DNA of 27,751 nucleotides, from IMG/VR virus record IMGVR_UViG_3300023179_000419, positions 1 to 27,751 of that record. One strand, given 5' to 3'. Source of the DNA: a virus. Positions 9,096 through 17,174 of this stretch are shown here, in pieces (positions within the stretch are counted from its first letter, which is position 1; each line of letters begins with the position of its first letter). The notes beneath the pieces are model-generated. The model had not been told where the DNA came from. It saw only the letters and a program-made list of their open reading frames with translations, and searched no databases. Both the position numbers and the translations under genes were made by a program.

Positions 9096-10298
9096 TCAGT
9101 ATTTGCCAAGAACAATAGTAGAATTTAATCCACCAAACGCAAAATTGTTAGTTATTGCATAATTGATAGTCATATTGCGACCAACATTAGGTATAACATC
9201 CATATTACATTCTGGATCAGCAATGGTAAAATTAATTGTAGGCGGTGCAAAGCTATTCTGCATGGCTTTTATAGTAATAATTGCTTCAATACCACCAGTT
9301 GCCACTAACATGTGACCATATATTGGCTTTGTGGAAGATATTGGTAAGTTATCTGCATAAGTTCCAAATACTTTTCTTATACCAGCAACTTCATTTTTAT
9401 CATTTAATTTTGTTCCAGTTCCATGTGCATTTATGTAATTAATATCACCATAATCTAAATTAGAATCTTCTAATGCACTTTGCATTGATTTTATAAGACC
9501 AACATTATCTGGTTGAACTAAATGAAATGCATCATTTGATGTGCCATAGCCTAAAACATATGCATGTGGTTTTACACCTCTTGCTAATACATCAGTCTCA
9601 CGTTCTATAATAAGCATACCACTGCCTTCACCCAAAACAATACCGTCCCTATCAAGGCTAAATGGTTTAATTGTATTTGAAGTAAGTGAATTCATGTATT
9701 CCCATGCACGCATTACCCATGGTTGTAAACTAGCTTCAGTCCCACCAACTATAGCACGGTCAATAATACCTGCTTTTATCATTTGATAAGCTAACCCTAT
9801 AGCTTGATTACTAGCACTACAACCTGAACCTATTGGATAACTTGGACCAAATATTTTATTTTCTATACAAATGTAACTTATAGCGGCATTAGTCATAGCA
9901 CGTGGAATAGTGAATACATCATTAGAATGTGATTCAGCATTTAATTTTGTAATAAAATTATAAATTGATTCTGCGGCAGGAAATCCATTACCTAATATTA
10001 TACCTGTTCTACTATCACTTAATTCTTCTTGTGAAATTTTACTATCTGCAATTGCTTCACGTGTTGCGATAGCTGCGTAGGCAGAAAACAAATCTATACG
10101 AGTCTGTCTTGTAAAATAATCAGTATGAACAAAATTTTCAATTTTGGCTGCAATTTTAATTTTGTTTTTTAGATTATATTGATGTCCAATGGGTTTAATA
10201 CTGCTTTGGTTATTAACAACAGCTTGCCACAATGGGTCAACACCTACACCACATGCAGTAATAGCACCCATACCACTAACAACTATATTTGATTTCAT
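9096..10298 (-). CDS. fabF: Phage-encoded beta-ketoacyl-ACP synthase (FabF/KAS II-like)
   Basis: 400 aa, full length for the family (E. coli FabF is 412). This enzyme class joins an acyl thioester to malonyl-ACP in fatty-acid or polyketide chain elongation. The N-terminus VVSGMGAITACGVG is the classic thiolase-fold start. The nucleophile is Cys160 in GSGCSAS. His292 lies in NAHGTGTKLND, and Lys324 and His329 in STKPIYGH. The gate motif is NNFAFGG (Phe388). The spacings His-Lys (32) and Lys-His (5) equal those I recall for FabF. PFSLDRDGIVLGEGSG is also present. All catalytic residues are intact, so it should be active. It is the last gene of a compact unit starting at 14938, only 8 nt after its upstream neighbour, and has no clear SD. 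No acyl carrier protein, reductase or transacylase is encoded in the window. Whether it is KAS II or a specialised ketosynthase cannot be settled here. Confidence 0.94.
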   Translation of the reverse strand: MKSNIVVSGMGAITACGVGVDPLWQAVVNNQSSIKPIGHQYNLKNKIKIAAKIENFVHTDYFTRQTRIDLFSAYAAIATREAIADSKISQEELSDSRTGIILGNGFPAAESIYNFITKLNAESHSNDVFTIPRAMTNAAISYICIENKIFGPSYPIGSGCSASNQAIGLAYQMIKAGIIDRAIVGGTEASLQPWVMRAWEYMNSLTSNTIKPFSLDRDGIVLGEGSGMLIIERETDVLARGVKPHAYVLGYGTSNDAFHLVQPDNVGLIKSMQSALEDSNLDYGDINYINAHGTGTKLNDKNEVAGIRKVFGTYADNLPISSTKPIYGHMLVATGGIEAIITIKAMQNSFAPPTINFTIADPECNMDVIPNVGRNMTINYAITNNFAFGGLNSTIVLGKY

Positions 10299-10306
10299 AA
10301 AATTAT

Positions 10307-10906
10307 TTAAGAGTTATTAAGAGAAATAAAAACTTTCTCAACCCAAAATTCGGCAATAGCAGCATCTACAGCAGGCAGTACATCTGATTCTCTATATACA
10401 CAAGCAATAGGTTCAAGTGCTTTATGTATTTGACCATTTATTTCTAGATCAACATTAGAAAAATAATATCTACCTGTTTTTAAACGAAATGGTTGTCCAC
10501 TTGGTATACGCCAAACTTTATCTTTAACAATTTCATTTTCAGTATTATTAATAAGTTCACGCTGTGTAGCAGGATATATGCAAAAAATACTTGAATTATC
10601 TTCAGTGGCAGTTGATACAACACGGTCAACATCGTAATCACTGTTTGGACTAATTATAACTCCATAACGTAATTTTGAAATATATGGTGATTCTGTATAT
10701 TCAGTAGCTACCTTTTCACCATTAAGGTAGCCATCAACATTAACCCAACCATTTATAAGAATATGGCGAGAAATAGTAATTTCTTTTCCTATACCTTTAT
10801 ATGGAAGTGTCATATCAATTTCATCACCAGCTTTTTGAAATGTAACTTTTGCTAGTTGCATAGGAAAATTACTGATATGAATTGTATTACCTGTAATAAT
10901 ACTCAT
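10307..10906 (-). CDS. Unknown 199-aa protein upstream of the ketosynthase
   Basis: I do not recognise this protein. It starts at ATG 10906, overlapping the stop of the preceding gene by four bases (ATGA), which suggests translational coupling. The sequence is mixed alpha/beta with charged residues and normal complexity, unlike the fibre proteins around it. Features include GNTIHISNFPMQLAKVTFQ, a GWVNVDGYLNGEKVATEY stretch, a central YDVDRVVSTATEDNSS, and a C-terminal acidic helix AVDAAIAEFWVEK. It has no signal peptide or membrane segment. It sits 8 nt before the beta-ketoacyl synthase and is almost certainly co-translated with it. It could be a partner of that enzyme or a tail-assembly protein. 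Confidence 0.75.
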   Translation of the reverse strand: MSIITGNTIHISNFPMQLAKVTFQKAGDEIDMTLPYKGIGKEITISRHILINGWVNVDGYLNGEKVATEYTESPYISKLRYGVIISPNSDYDVDRVVSTATEDNSSIFCIYPATQRELINNTENEIVKDKVWRIPSGQPFRLKTGRYYFSNVDLEINGQIHKALEPIACVYRESDVLPAVDAAIAEFWVEKVFISLNNS

Positions 10907-11265
10907 AAAATTGTAATGCCTGTCATATTTCCAGTATCACCATCAGGTGATGTATAAGTCGTTACATTTATCAAATCGGCAATTGGAAAATTGTAAACTT
11001 TACCAATTTCTGCTTTGGCTGCAGTAACTACTTCTTCATTTTTTTTGCTTTGTTCTTTAAGATATTTTTGGTGTGCAATTACAGCACCTTGCTTTGCAAT
11101 CTGTGCAAGTGCATCACTTAAATCATTTGGGTTATAATTGTGAATATCAAAACTATAACGTTCGCTTTCATCTACACTCATGTCGCTTGCATCAGTAGTA
11201 AAGCTAACAATCAAGCTATGATTTTCTTCATTATATTCATGAACTTTAACACTTAATGTATCCAT
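10903..11265 (-). CDS. Small conserved-looking phage protein, function unknown
   Basis: 120 aa with AAGGA upstream of ATG 11265. It begins MDTLSVKVHEYNEENHSLIVSF, a compact beta segment, then a helical charged middle (IAKQGAVIAHQKYLKEQSKKNEE) and a C-terminal TYTSPDGDTGNMTGITIL tail. The N-terminal pattern of a short beta hairpin on speech-like KVHxYxExxxSLIVSF resembles small proteins I recall near tail-fibre genes of marine T4-like phages; that recollection is weak. It is 9 nt after the glycine-rich adhesin gene and overlaps the next gene by ATGA, so it belongs to the seven-gene unit. It could be a tail-associated adaptor or fibre chaperone. There is no acyl carrier protein Ser motif. Confidence 0.72.
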   Translation of the reverse strand: MDTLSVKVHEYNEENHSLIVSFTTDASDMSVDESERYSFDIHNYNPNDLSDALAQIAKQGAVIAHQKYLKEQSKKNEEVVTAAKAEIGKVYNFPIADLINVTTYTSPDGDTGNMTGITIL

Positions 11266-11274
11266 TTTAATTCC

Positions 11275-12096
11275 TTATGAGTAGCCCCCAAGCAAAGTTC
11301 CTGTTGTTAAAAATGTTGCATAGGCTATATTTGTAATATATTTACCAGCAGCACCGCCTGCTCTACCGTTTCCACTGGTTCCACCATTTTGACCAGGATT
11401 ACCACCATTTGCACCACCGCCACCGCCATTAGTTCTACTACCGCCACTGCCACCATTTGCACCGCCGCTACCAGGATCATAACCAGCACCGCCGCCACCA
11501 CCAGTTCCATTATAACTACTGCCACCACCTAAACAACTACCATAAGTTGTTCCACCATCACTAGCACCACCACCGCCGCCTGCACCAGCAATTGTTCCAT
11601 TATTTGTTATATTTACAGGACATTGTAGCAGTAGAGCATTACCGCCTGCATTGCCGCTATTACCAGCACCACCAGTGCCATCACCGCCGTTTCCACCTCT
11701 ACCAATTATAACACCATTGTTTATTAAATTTACTGTATCACCAGAAACAAATCCTGTAATTGTCATGGCATAAGAACCAGTTGAAGTGCTACCAACATAA
11801 ATTCCGCCATTTACTGTTAAATTTACAGTAGTAAAACCAGCTACATATCCACCTACTGCACCAGGATTTAGTGTATAATTTTGAGTATCACTTGAAATTG
11901 TAAGATTAACTGTACCTTTATTTTGTGTTCCACGAAACTCACTAAAATTTAAATTTACTGTATCAAAACTTCCTAATGTTGAAGTTGATGGTTTATAGTA
12001 TGCAACACCACGATATGATGAGATAGAATTTCCCAGTTGAAATTCAGCATTAATATTTGCATTTAGTGCAAGTTTACCTGTTAACCCTATTGTCAT
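11275..12096 (-). CDS. Polyglycine-rich adhesin-like tail protein
   Basis: 273 aa. Residues 1-60 form a small head domain with SSYRGVAYY, LGSF and FSEFRGTQ. Residues about 85-170 carry three beta-turn repeats (NLTVNGGIYVG, NLINNGVIIGRG, NITNNGTIAGAG). These lead into glycine blocks at 132-152 and 171-252 built of GGX triplets such as GGNGGDG, TGGGGGAG and GGANGGSGG. The protein closes with a non-glycine cap, KYITNIAYATFLTTGTLLGGYS. Such GGX blocks can fold as stacked polyglycine-II helices, as in the gp38 adhesins of T2/S16-type phages. A distal receptor-binding role is therefore inferred. It has only two Cys. It is packed 1 nt after the next glycine-rich gene, with weak SD sequence TTGGA. 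Confidence 0.83.
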   Translation of the reverse strand: MTIGLTGKLALNANINAEFQLGNSISSYRGVAYYKPSTSTLGSFDTVNLNFSEFRGTQNKGTVNLTISSDTQNYTLNPGAVGGYVAGFTTVNLTVNGGIYVGSTSTGSYAMTITGFVSGDTVNLINNGVIIGRGGNGGDGTGGAGNSGNAGGNALLLQCPVNITNNGTIAGAGGGGGASDGGTTYGSCLGGGSSYNGTGGGGGAGYDPGSGGANGGSGGSRTNGGGGGANGGNPGQNGGTSGNGRAGGAAGKYITNIAYATFLTTGTLLGGYS

Positions 12097-12097
12097 T

Positions 12098-12451
12098 TTA
12101 AGTCCAAGTTATTTTTATTCCGCCATTGGTGCCATTGCCACCAGCAGCACCAATATTATAATTTATAACTGTGCCAGCAGGTATTTGTCCACCGCTATAA
12201 ACTACTTTTATATATGCGCCAGCACCGCCTGCTCCGCCACCTGCACCACCAGCATATCCACTTGTGCCGCTACCATTTCCGCCTACACCAACATTTGCAT
12301 TAGTAGCACTTGCAGTAGTAGATGTGCCACTTGCAGTTCCAATTACACCACTATTACCATTAAGGAATGTAAAACTTTTTGGATTAGGTATAAATGGTGT
12401 TATACCTACATCTATCGTTCCGCCACTGCCACCTGCTCCGTATTGTGCCAT
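12098..12451 (-). CDS. Glycine-rich protein, second half of a split glycine-rich domain
   Basis: 117 aa from ATG 12451, chosen because GGAG (12459-12462) lies 7 nt upstream. A TTG one codon earlier is possible but less likely. The start overlaps the previous stop as TGATG, typical of termination-reinitiation. The sequence starts MAQYGAGGSGG, has GVGGNGSGTSGYAGGAGGGAGGAGAY, and ends IPAGTVINYNIGAAGGNGTNGGIKITWT. That ending is the usual C-terminal half of phage glycine-rich beta domains (PGTxxxxxVGAGG...GxxxITW). The matching N-terminal half (VPxxxxTITIEIWGAGGGGGG) is in the preceding gene. It is either a natural two-chain adhesin or a broken single gene. Confidence 0.75.
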   Translation of the reverse strand: MAQYGAGGSGGTIDVGITPFIPNPKSFTFLNGNSGVIGTASGTSTTASATNANVGVGGNGSGTSGYAGGAGGGAGGAGAYIKVVYSGGQIPAGTVINYNIGAAGGNGTNGGIKITWT

Positions 12452-13080
12452 CAATATACTCCAGTATCACCAAATCTATCAACAATAGCACCATAACCAT
12501 TCGGTTGTGATGTCTGTGTATATCCAACTGGCACATTATCTCTTGTAAAAAAGTATGTAGTTCCACCACTGCTATTTTGCACACCAAATGATTGTAAATT
12601 ATCTTTAGGACCACGATCACCTACATCCACTGAAAGTGGCGGAGGTGGTGTAGGAACAGTGCCATTATCACCACCTTTACCACCACCAGCAGTATAATCC
12701 GAAGAAAATGTTCCGCCACTTGGTGGTTGATAATTTACAATACTTGTGTCGCCACCTTTTGCACCATTGCTACCATTGGCACCGCCACCACCACCGCCTG
12801 CACCCCATATTTCTATTGTAATTGTATTCCTATAAAGTGGAACAACAAAACTACCACTACCAGAACTGTTGCTGAATAAAACACCAGCAGTTGCAGGATC
12901 ATTTGGTTGCTTACCATAAAAATCGCTTGATTTAATAGTGCCACTGCTAAAACTACCAAATAATAAATTACCAGGATAATACCATACGGTGCCACGATAA
13001 TTATTAAAATCGTCACCTAACCCAAATACGTCACTTATAATGTCAGTGCTTACGGCACCAGAGTTGGGGACAAAAGCCAT
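12451..13080 (-). CDS. Glycine-rich tail protein with YRG/SDFYGK head module
   Basis: 209 aa with GAGGTAA just upstream of ATG 13080. Residues 1-60 include DDFNNYRGTVWYYPG, FGSF and IKSSDFYGKQ. This is the same head module as the 273-aa glycine-rich protein (SSYRGVAYY...FSEFRGTQ) and resembles the SDFYGK motif common in phage fibre proteins. Around residues 70-110 it has SGSFVVPLYRNTITIEIWGAGGGGGGA, the start of a glycine-rich beta domain. After a proline stretch (PTPPPP) the C-terminus GYGAIVDRFGDTGVY is not glycine-rich. It stops at TGA, which overlaps the start of the next glycine-rich gene by one base. It is probably part of the receptor-binding apparatus, together with its two glycine-rich neighbours. 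Confidence 0.8.
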   Translation of the reverse strand: MAFVPNSGAVSTDIISDVFGLGDDFNNYRGTVWYYPGNLLFGSFSSGTIKSSDFYGKQPNDPATAGVLFSNSSGSGSFVVPLYRNTITIEIWGAGGGGGGANGSNGAKGGDTSIVNYQPPSGGTFSSDYTAGGGKGGDNGTVPTPPPPLSVDVGDRGPKDNLQSFGVQNSSGGTTYFFTRDNVPVGYTQTSQPNGYGAIVDRFGDTGVY

Positions 13081-13084
13081 TTAA

Positions 13085-14938
13085 TTACCTCGCTGCTTTT
13101 AATGCCTCAACCTCTGCACTTAATTCCTTGATTGCTTGAATTAGAAGTGGAACAAGTTTATCATATTGTACAGTAAGATAATTTTCACCACTCTTGCTAC
13201 TACCGTCTTCTGCAATATCAAATGGTGCTGCTTTAATGACTTGCGGAGCAACTTGTGCAATTTCTTGTGCAAGAACACCAATATGCTCGTTGTTATCACC
13301 TACACCCATTGTAAATGCGAGTTCATTTGGTCGATAAGTGACACCACGAATTGCTTTAACTTTATCAAGTGCATTTGGTATTTCAACAATATCTGTTTTT
13401 AAACGTTGGTCGGAATAAAATGCAACGATATCTTGTGTAGCAAGTATACCACCTGTTACACTTAAGTTTGCATTGTTAAATGTAACACTACTATTACCAG
13501 CAAGATTTGCACTATCAGTATAAATTGCAACACGACCAGCAGCACCACCACCAGCTACAGGTGTTGGAATTGTATACCAATTTAAGTTACTGCTACCGTC
13601 AGTAATAAGAGCTTGTCCACTGCTACCGCCAGCAATTTGCACATTACCAACATTACCCAATATTACTTTATATGTGCTTGTTGGATTAAATGTAACTGTT
13701 CCATTTGCAAAACCTGCTGCACCGCTAACCTGTAATGCAGTAAGTGTTCCAACGGTTGTAATATTTGTCTGTGTTGCTGTGCTGATAGTTCCAGTTAATG
13801 TTGCACTACTATTACCAATAGTGCCCGCCATTACATAATTTGCATAAACATTACCATTATTACTGCTACCATTAGCAATTAAGTTACCAACATAAACATT
13901 TCCTGTAAAAGCATTATTTGGTCCACCAACAATAATGTTACCAACAAAACCCGCACCACCTGATACCTGAAGTGCGCCAGTTGTTGTGCTATATGCGGGT
14001 GATGTGCCACTTATGACTGCAATTTCATTACTTGTTACAACATCTAAATCACCAAGAACAATGAGATTACCATTAACTTGAACGTCAGCATTAGCAAGAA
14101 TATCAAGTGCATCAACTACACCACCACTACCATTACGTGTTCGGAATCTTATAATACCATTATTAAGAGTATTATCCATACGAAGTTCATTGCTATAAAC
14201 TGTGAATGCGCCTTGTCCAGTTGTTCCAAGATTAATACCACTGTTGTTTGTGACACTTAAAATACCGACTGTCCCAGTGTTTTGGTCATTACGCATAAAT
14301 GAACTGCCACTAACACCGTTAAGTGCAGCACTATCACTTGCTTGTCCAACAAATTTATTGTTGCTTACGAAAGCAGTTGATGCAATATTAAAACCTGGTG
14401 AGATTGTACTAAATCCGCTAATAGCAACACTTGGTGTAAAAACAGCATCTTTGCTTAAAATAGCATAACGAACGTTATTGATCTTCATACTAATAACATC
14501 ATGACTACCAGCAACAGTATCAACTATAGTTTCACTGACAACTTGACCAGCACCACCAAGTGGACCAATTGTAACCCAACCAGTTCCGTTGTAAACATTA
14601 AGTTGTTGAAGAGCACTATCAAACCACAAATCACCGGCCACACTGCTTGTAGGTGCAGATGGACTATTAGTTGCACTTGCAATATTCTTAAAAATTGTGC
14701 CATTATAAACTTGTAGCGCACCTTTTGTAGTATTATACCAAATCTGTCCAACAATTGGATTACTTGGTTGACTACCACTTGCAAAATTTTCCAACATACT
14801 TAAGAAATTTTGATCAAGATACTGACCATAATTGGGGTAATTTTTACCAACAAGTGAAAGACTTGTGCTGTTATCTATTGTTCCATCGGCAATAACGATT
14901 GAATTAGCACCATTTGAATACGTAATGGTATAAGACAT
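13085..14938 (-). CDS. Tail fibre with self-cleaving C-terminal S74-type chaperone
   Basis: 617 aa; GGAG at 14948-14951. The N-terminus (residues 1-130) has TIDNSTSLSLVGKNYPNYGQYLDQNFLSMLENFA, then PIVGQIWYNTTKGALQVYNG and a second SVAGDLWFDSALQQLNVYNG copy. I recall this arrangement from fibres of T4-like phages of Alphaproteobacteria and marine hosts. The middle is TVTG-type shaft. Residues 509-617 are an intramolecular chaperone of the endosialidase type (Peptidase_S74): SDQRLKTDI with Ser509 and Lys514 as the expected catalytic dyad, GVLAQEIAQVAPQV, VQYDKLVPLLIQAIKEL, and a final coiled coil. In this family the chaperone trimerises the fibre and then releases itself by cutting just before the Ser. 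The gene heads the seven-gene unit that ends with the ketosynthase. Confidence 0.92.
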   Translation of the reverse strand: MSYTITYSNGANSIVIADGTIDNSTSLSLVGKNYPNYGQYLDQNFLSMLENFASGSQPSNPIVGQIWYNTTKGALQVYNGTIFKNIASATNSPSAPTSSVAGDLWFDSALQQLNVYNGTGWVTIGPLGGAGQVVSETIVDTVAGSHDVISMKINNVRYAILSKDAVFTPSVAISGFSTISPGFNIASTAFVSNNKFVGQASDSAALNGVSGSSFMRNDQNTGTVGILSVTNNSGINLGTTGQGAFTVYSNELRMDNTLNNGIIRFRTRNGSGGVVDALDILANADVQVNGNLIVLGDLDVVTSNEIAVISGTSPAYSTTTGALQVSGGAGFVGNIIVGGPNNAFTGNVYVGNLIANGSSNNGNVYANYVMAGTIGNSSATLTGTISTATQTNITTVGTLTALQVSGAAGFANGTVTFNPTSTYKVILGNVGNVQIAGGSSGQALITDGSSNLNWYTIPTPVAGGGAAGRVAIYTDSANLAGNSSVTFNNANLSVTGGILATQDIVAFYSDQRLKTDIVEIPNALDKVKAIRGVTYRPNELAFTMGVGDNNEHIGVLAQEIAQVAPQVIKAAPFDIAEDGSSKSGENYLTVQYDKLVPLLIQAIKELSAEVEALKAAR

Positions 14939-14959
14939 AAAATTGGACTCCGTTAGGAA

Positions 14960-14967
14960 TATTTATG
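14960..14967 (-). promoter_or_regulatory. Late promoter CATAAATA for the seven-gene adhesin/ketosynthase unit
   Basis: The minus strand reads CATAAATA, 21 nt before ATG 14938, with GGAG between. No other such element or terminator was seen until 9066, so this promoter is likely to drive all seven genes down to the beta-ketoacyl synthase. Confidence 0.65.
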
Positions 14968-14983
14968 CAGTAATAGCCACTTA

Positions 14984-17131
14984 TTATACTGGTATGTAAA
15001 TGTTGCTTACTTTAAAGTTTGTGTTAGCTGTTGTGGTTGCCCAAAGCCTTACATTTCCACTATAAATGTTAGCTGATAGAGTGAAAAATTGTGCATTTGT
15101 TGCTACAACATTGTAAGTTGTAATATTTGCAGTAGAACCATTATGGACGATCATTGCTTCCGTTGATTGATAATAATTGCTAGTGGTATTAGTTGCACTT
15201 ATCAAATATTTTGCAGTTCTATAAGTTGTTGGATTAAAACTATCAATAATACTTGTTGTGCTGTTGACAGCGATATTTCCTACATTTGCTGCAATACCGC
15301 TACTAATATTTAAAGTGTTGAAAATAGCAGTATTAGATTGTGTTAATTCACTAACAATTAAGTTGTTTGCAATGCTAGTAATTTTTTGTAATCCAGCATC
15401 ATTATGTATATAAATGCGTGAATTATCATTGCTTATAGTATTGACTGATGTAGAAGGGGTGTATTGTCTTGCTTCGATAATATCAGTGCTGATAGGTGCT
15501 TCTGTAAAGGTAAGCACATTACCATTTACAGTATAGCTTGATGTTGGAATCTGTAAAACACCATTAACGCTAACAAGTGTTCCTTGTGTTGTATTATTTT
15601 GACTTAGTATAAAGTCAACTTGTGAACCATTTCCAGTAAATGTATCACTTGTTACAACTGTAGTTCCTTCAAGACCAACTGCTTCCCAAATAGTTCCTGT
15701 ATAAACTTCTAAATAATTATAACTTGTATTCCAACGAATCATACCTGGTGTTGAATAAGTTGGGTATTCACCACTATTTCCCACTGGAACTTGTAGAGCA
15801 GTTTTACTATTAACGTTAACAATACCAGTTCCAGTTGGTGTTAAGAAAATGTTACCATCAGTTGCCTGACCAGTAATATAATTTGTATAAACGTTTGCAT
15901 TTACATTGGTTGATACAATACTATTAGTAATATTAAGATTTTGAGCACTTATATTTGCATTGCTTATAACATAACTGCTATTAATATTACCTGTTATAAG
16001 ATTTGCACTTGTAATATTACCAGTAACATTAAGAGAAATTAATGTGCCTGTGCTTGTAATATTTGGTTGACTTGAACTTACTGACGCAATAGTACCTTCA
16101 AGTATCGTATTTGTGTTACCTATTTGACCAGCACTTACAGCATTTACATTTATATTTCCAGTAAGAGTCATACTTGCACCACTGTGAACAGCACCTGCAT
16201 TGCCTATAGTGCCAGCATTAATAGTTGGCGTTGAAATAGTGCCGATAGATGTTAAACTTGTAAGTGTTCCTAATGAAGTAATATTGGGTTGACTTGCACT
16301 TACACTAGCAATTGTACCTTCAAGTATAGTGTTTGTATTACCAATTTGAAATGCACTTACTGCTCTTGAACTAATATTTCCAGTTACTGTTAAACTAGTT
16401 AATGTTCCCAGTGATGTAATATTTGGTTGGCTTGCGTTTACACTTGCAATTGTGCCTTCTATAATAGTATTTGTATTACCAATTTGTCCAGCACTAATGG
16501 CATTAACACTTAAGTTTCCTGTTACACTTAACCCAGTAAGAACACCTAATGAGTTGATATATGGTTGATTATTTGTTAAGACATAACCAACTAAATTGGT
16601 AATAGCATTTCCATTAATGTTTACATTATTATAAAAGGTAGGAACACTTACAAAACCAAAAGTTACTTGATTATTAGTAACATAAACATTCATCTGGCTT
16701 GTATTACCAAAGAATGTTAGGGTTTCATAATTAATACCTACGTTATCTGTTCTGGTCCCATCACTGATTGTTAGGTTAGGTTCAGCAGTAGCAATAGCAG
16801 TATCAACATAAAGTTTGTTTGCGGCATCTGCTGTATGAACTGGTGTAGCAACATTAGCAATTCTTAAATTATTAGCACTTATATTACCAGAAATAGCAGT
16901 TAAAACAAGATTACCAACAAGACTTGTAATTTGATTATTGTTTATATAAATGTTACTGGTTGTAAAACTACCATTAACAGTAAGCGTATTGCCTGGTATA
17001 GTGTTATAAATGCCAACACGACGATTAACAACATCAAAATATACAAGATCAGTATCAATTTGCAGATCTGTGCCATTACGCAACAGATTGTCTTTAAGCA
17101 TTGGACCTGCAACTTTACCAAGAACTGCCAT
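14984..17131 (-). CDS. Modular tail-fibre protein
   Basis: 715 aa; AAGGTG precedes ATG 17131. The N-terminus MAVLGKVAGPMLKDNLLRNG...YFDVVNRRVGI is a head module I recognise from marine T4-like phage fibres. Residues about 100-130 contain ATPVHTADAANKLYVDTAIA, a common fibre link segment. Then come four GQIGNTNTI.EGTIASV.ASQPNITS.GTL.SL-type repeats. The C-terminal ~260 residues carry NSGEYPTYSTPGMIRWNTS, FTGNGSQVDFILS...GVLQIPTSSY...FTEAPISTDIIEAR and IIDSFNPTTYRTAKY...KVSNIYIPV. This block is collinear with the end of the 1154-aa fibre at 5580-9044, so the two share a C-terminal domain on different shafts. The gene stands alone between two late promoters. Confidence 0.87.
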   Translation of the reverse strand: MAVLGKVAGPMLKDNLLRNGTDLQIDTDLVYFDVVNRRVGIYNTIPGNTLTVNGSFTTSNIYINNNQITSLVGNLVLTAISGNISANNLRIANVATPVHTADAANKLYVDTAIATAEPNLTISDGTRTDNVGINYETLTFFGNTSQMNVYVTNNQVTFGFVSVPTFYNNVNINGNAITNLVGYVLTNNQPYINSLGVLTGLSVTGNLSVNAISAGQIGNTNTIIEGTIASVNASQPNITSLGTLTSLTVTGNISSRAVSAFQIGNTNTILEGTIASVSASQPNITSLGTLTSLTSIGTISTPTINAGTIGNAGAVHSGASMTLTGNINVNAVSAGQIGNTNTILEGTIASVSSSQPNITSTGTLISLNVTGNITSANLITGNINSSYVISNANISAQNLNITNSIVSTNVNANVYTNYITGQATDGNIFLTPTGTGIVNVNSKTALQVPVGNSGEYPTYSTPGMIRWNTSYNYLEVYTGTIWEAVGLEGTTVVTSDTFTGNGSQVDFILSQNNTTQGTLVSVNGVLQIPTSSYTVNGNVLTFTEAPISTDIIEARQYTPSTSVNTISNDNSRIYIHNDAGLQKITSIANNLIVSELTQSNTAIFNTLNISSGIAANVGNIAVNSTTSIIDSFNPTTYRTAKYLISATNTTSNYYQSTEAMIVHNGSTANITTYNVVATNAQFFTLSANIYSGNVRLWATTTANTNFKVSNIYIPV
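16035..16525 (-). repeat. ~44-aa repeats in the 715-aa fibre
   Basis: Three clear copies of a unit containing GNTNTI, EGTIASV and SQPNITS are separated by TVTGNI spacers, with a diverged NAGTIGNAGAVHSGA unit inserted. The last matches the repeat in the 1154-aa fibre. Boundaries are approximate. Confidence 0.7.
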
Positions 17132-17149
17132 TTATAACACCTTACTTAA

Positions 17150-17157
17150 TATTTATG
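17150..17157 (-). promoter_or_regulatory. Late promoter CATAAATA
   Basis: The minus strand reads CATAAATA, 18 nt before ATG 17131 of the 715-aa fibre. It lies in the 43-nt gap after the upstream gene, with the SD AAGGTG downstream. Confidence 0.65.
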
Positions 17158-17174
17158 GTGTTTAACTTACTACC

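Noticed and set aside
10903-11265. Possible acyl carrier protein partner for the ketosynthase
   Set aside because: Size is near right but there is no DSL-type phosphopantetheine Ser motif nor the acidic helix pattern.
12452-12454. TTG start one codon upstream for the 117-aa glycine-rich gene
   Set aside because: The ATG at 12451 has better SD spacing and forms the usual TGATG overlap.
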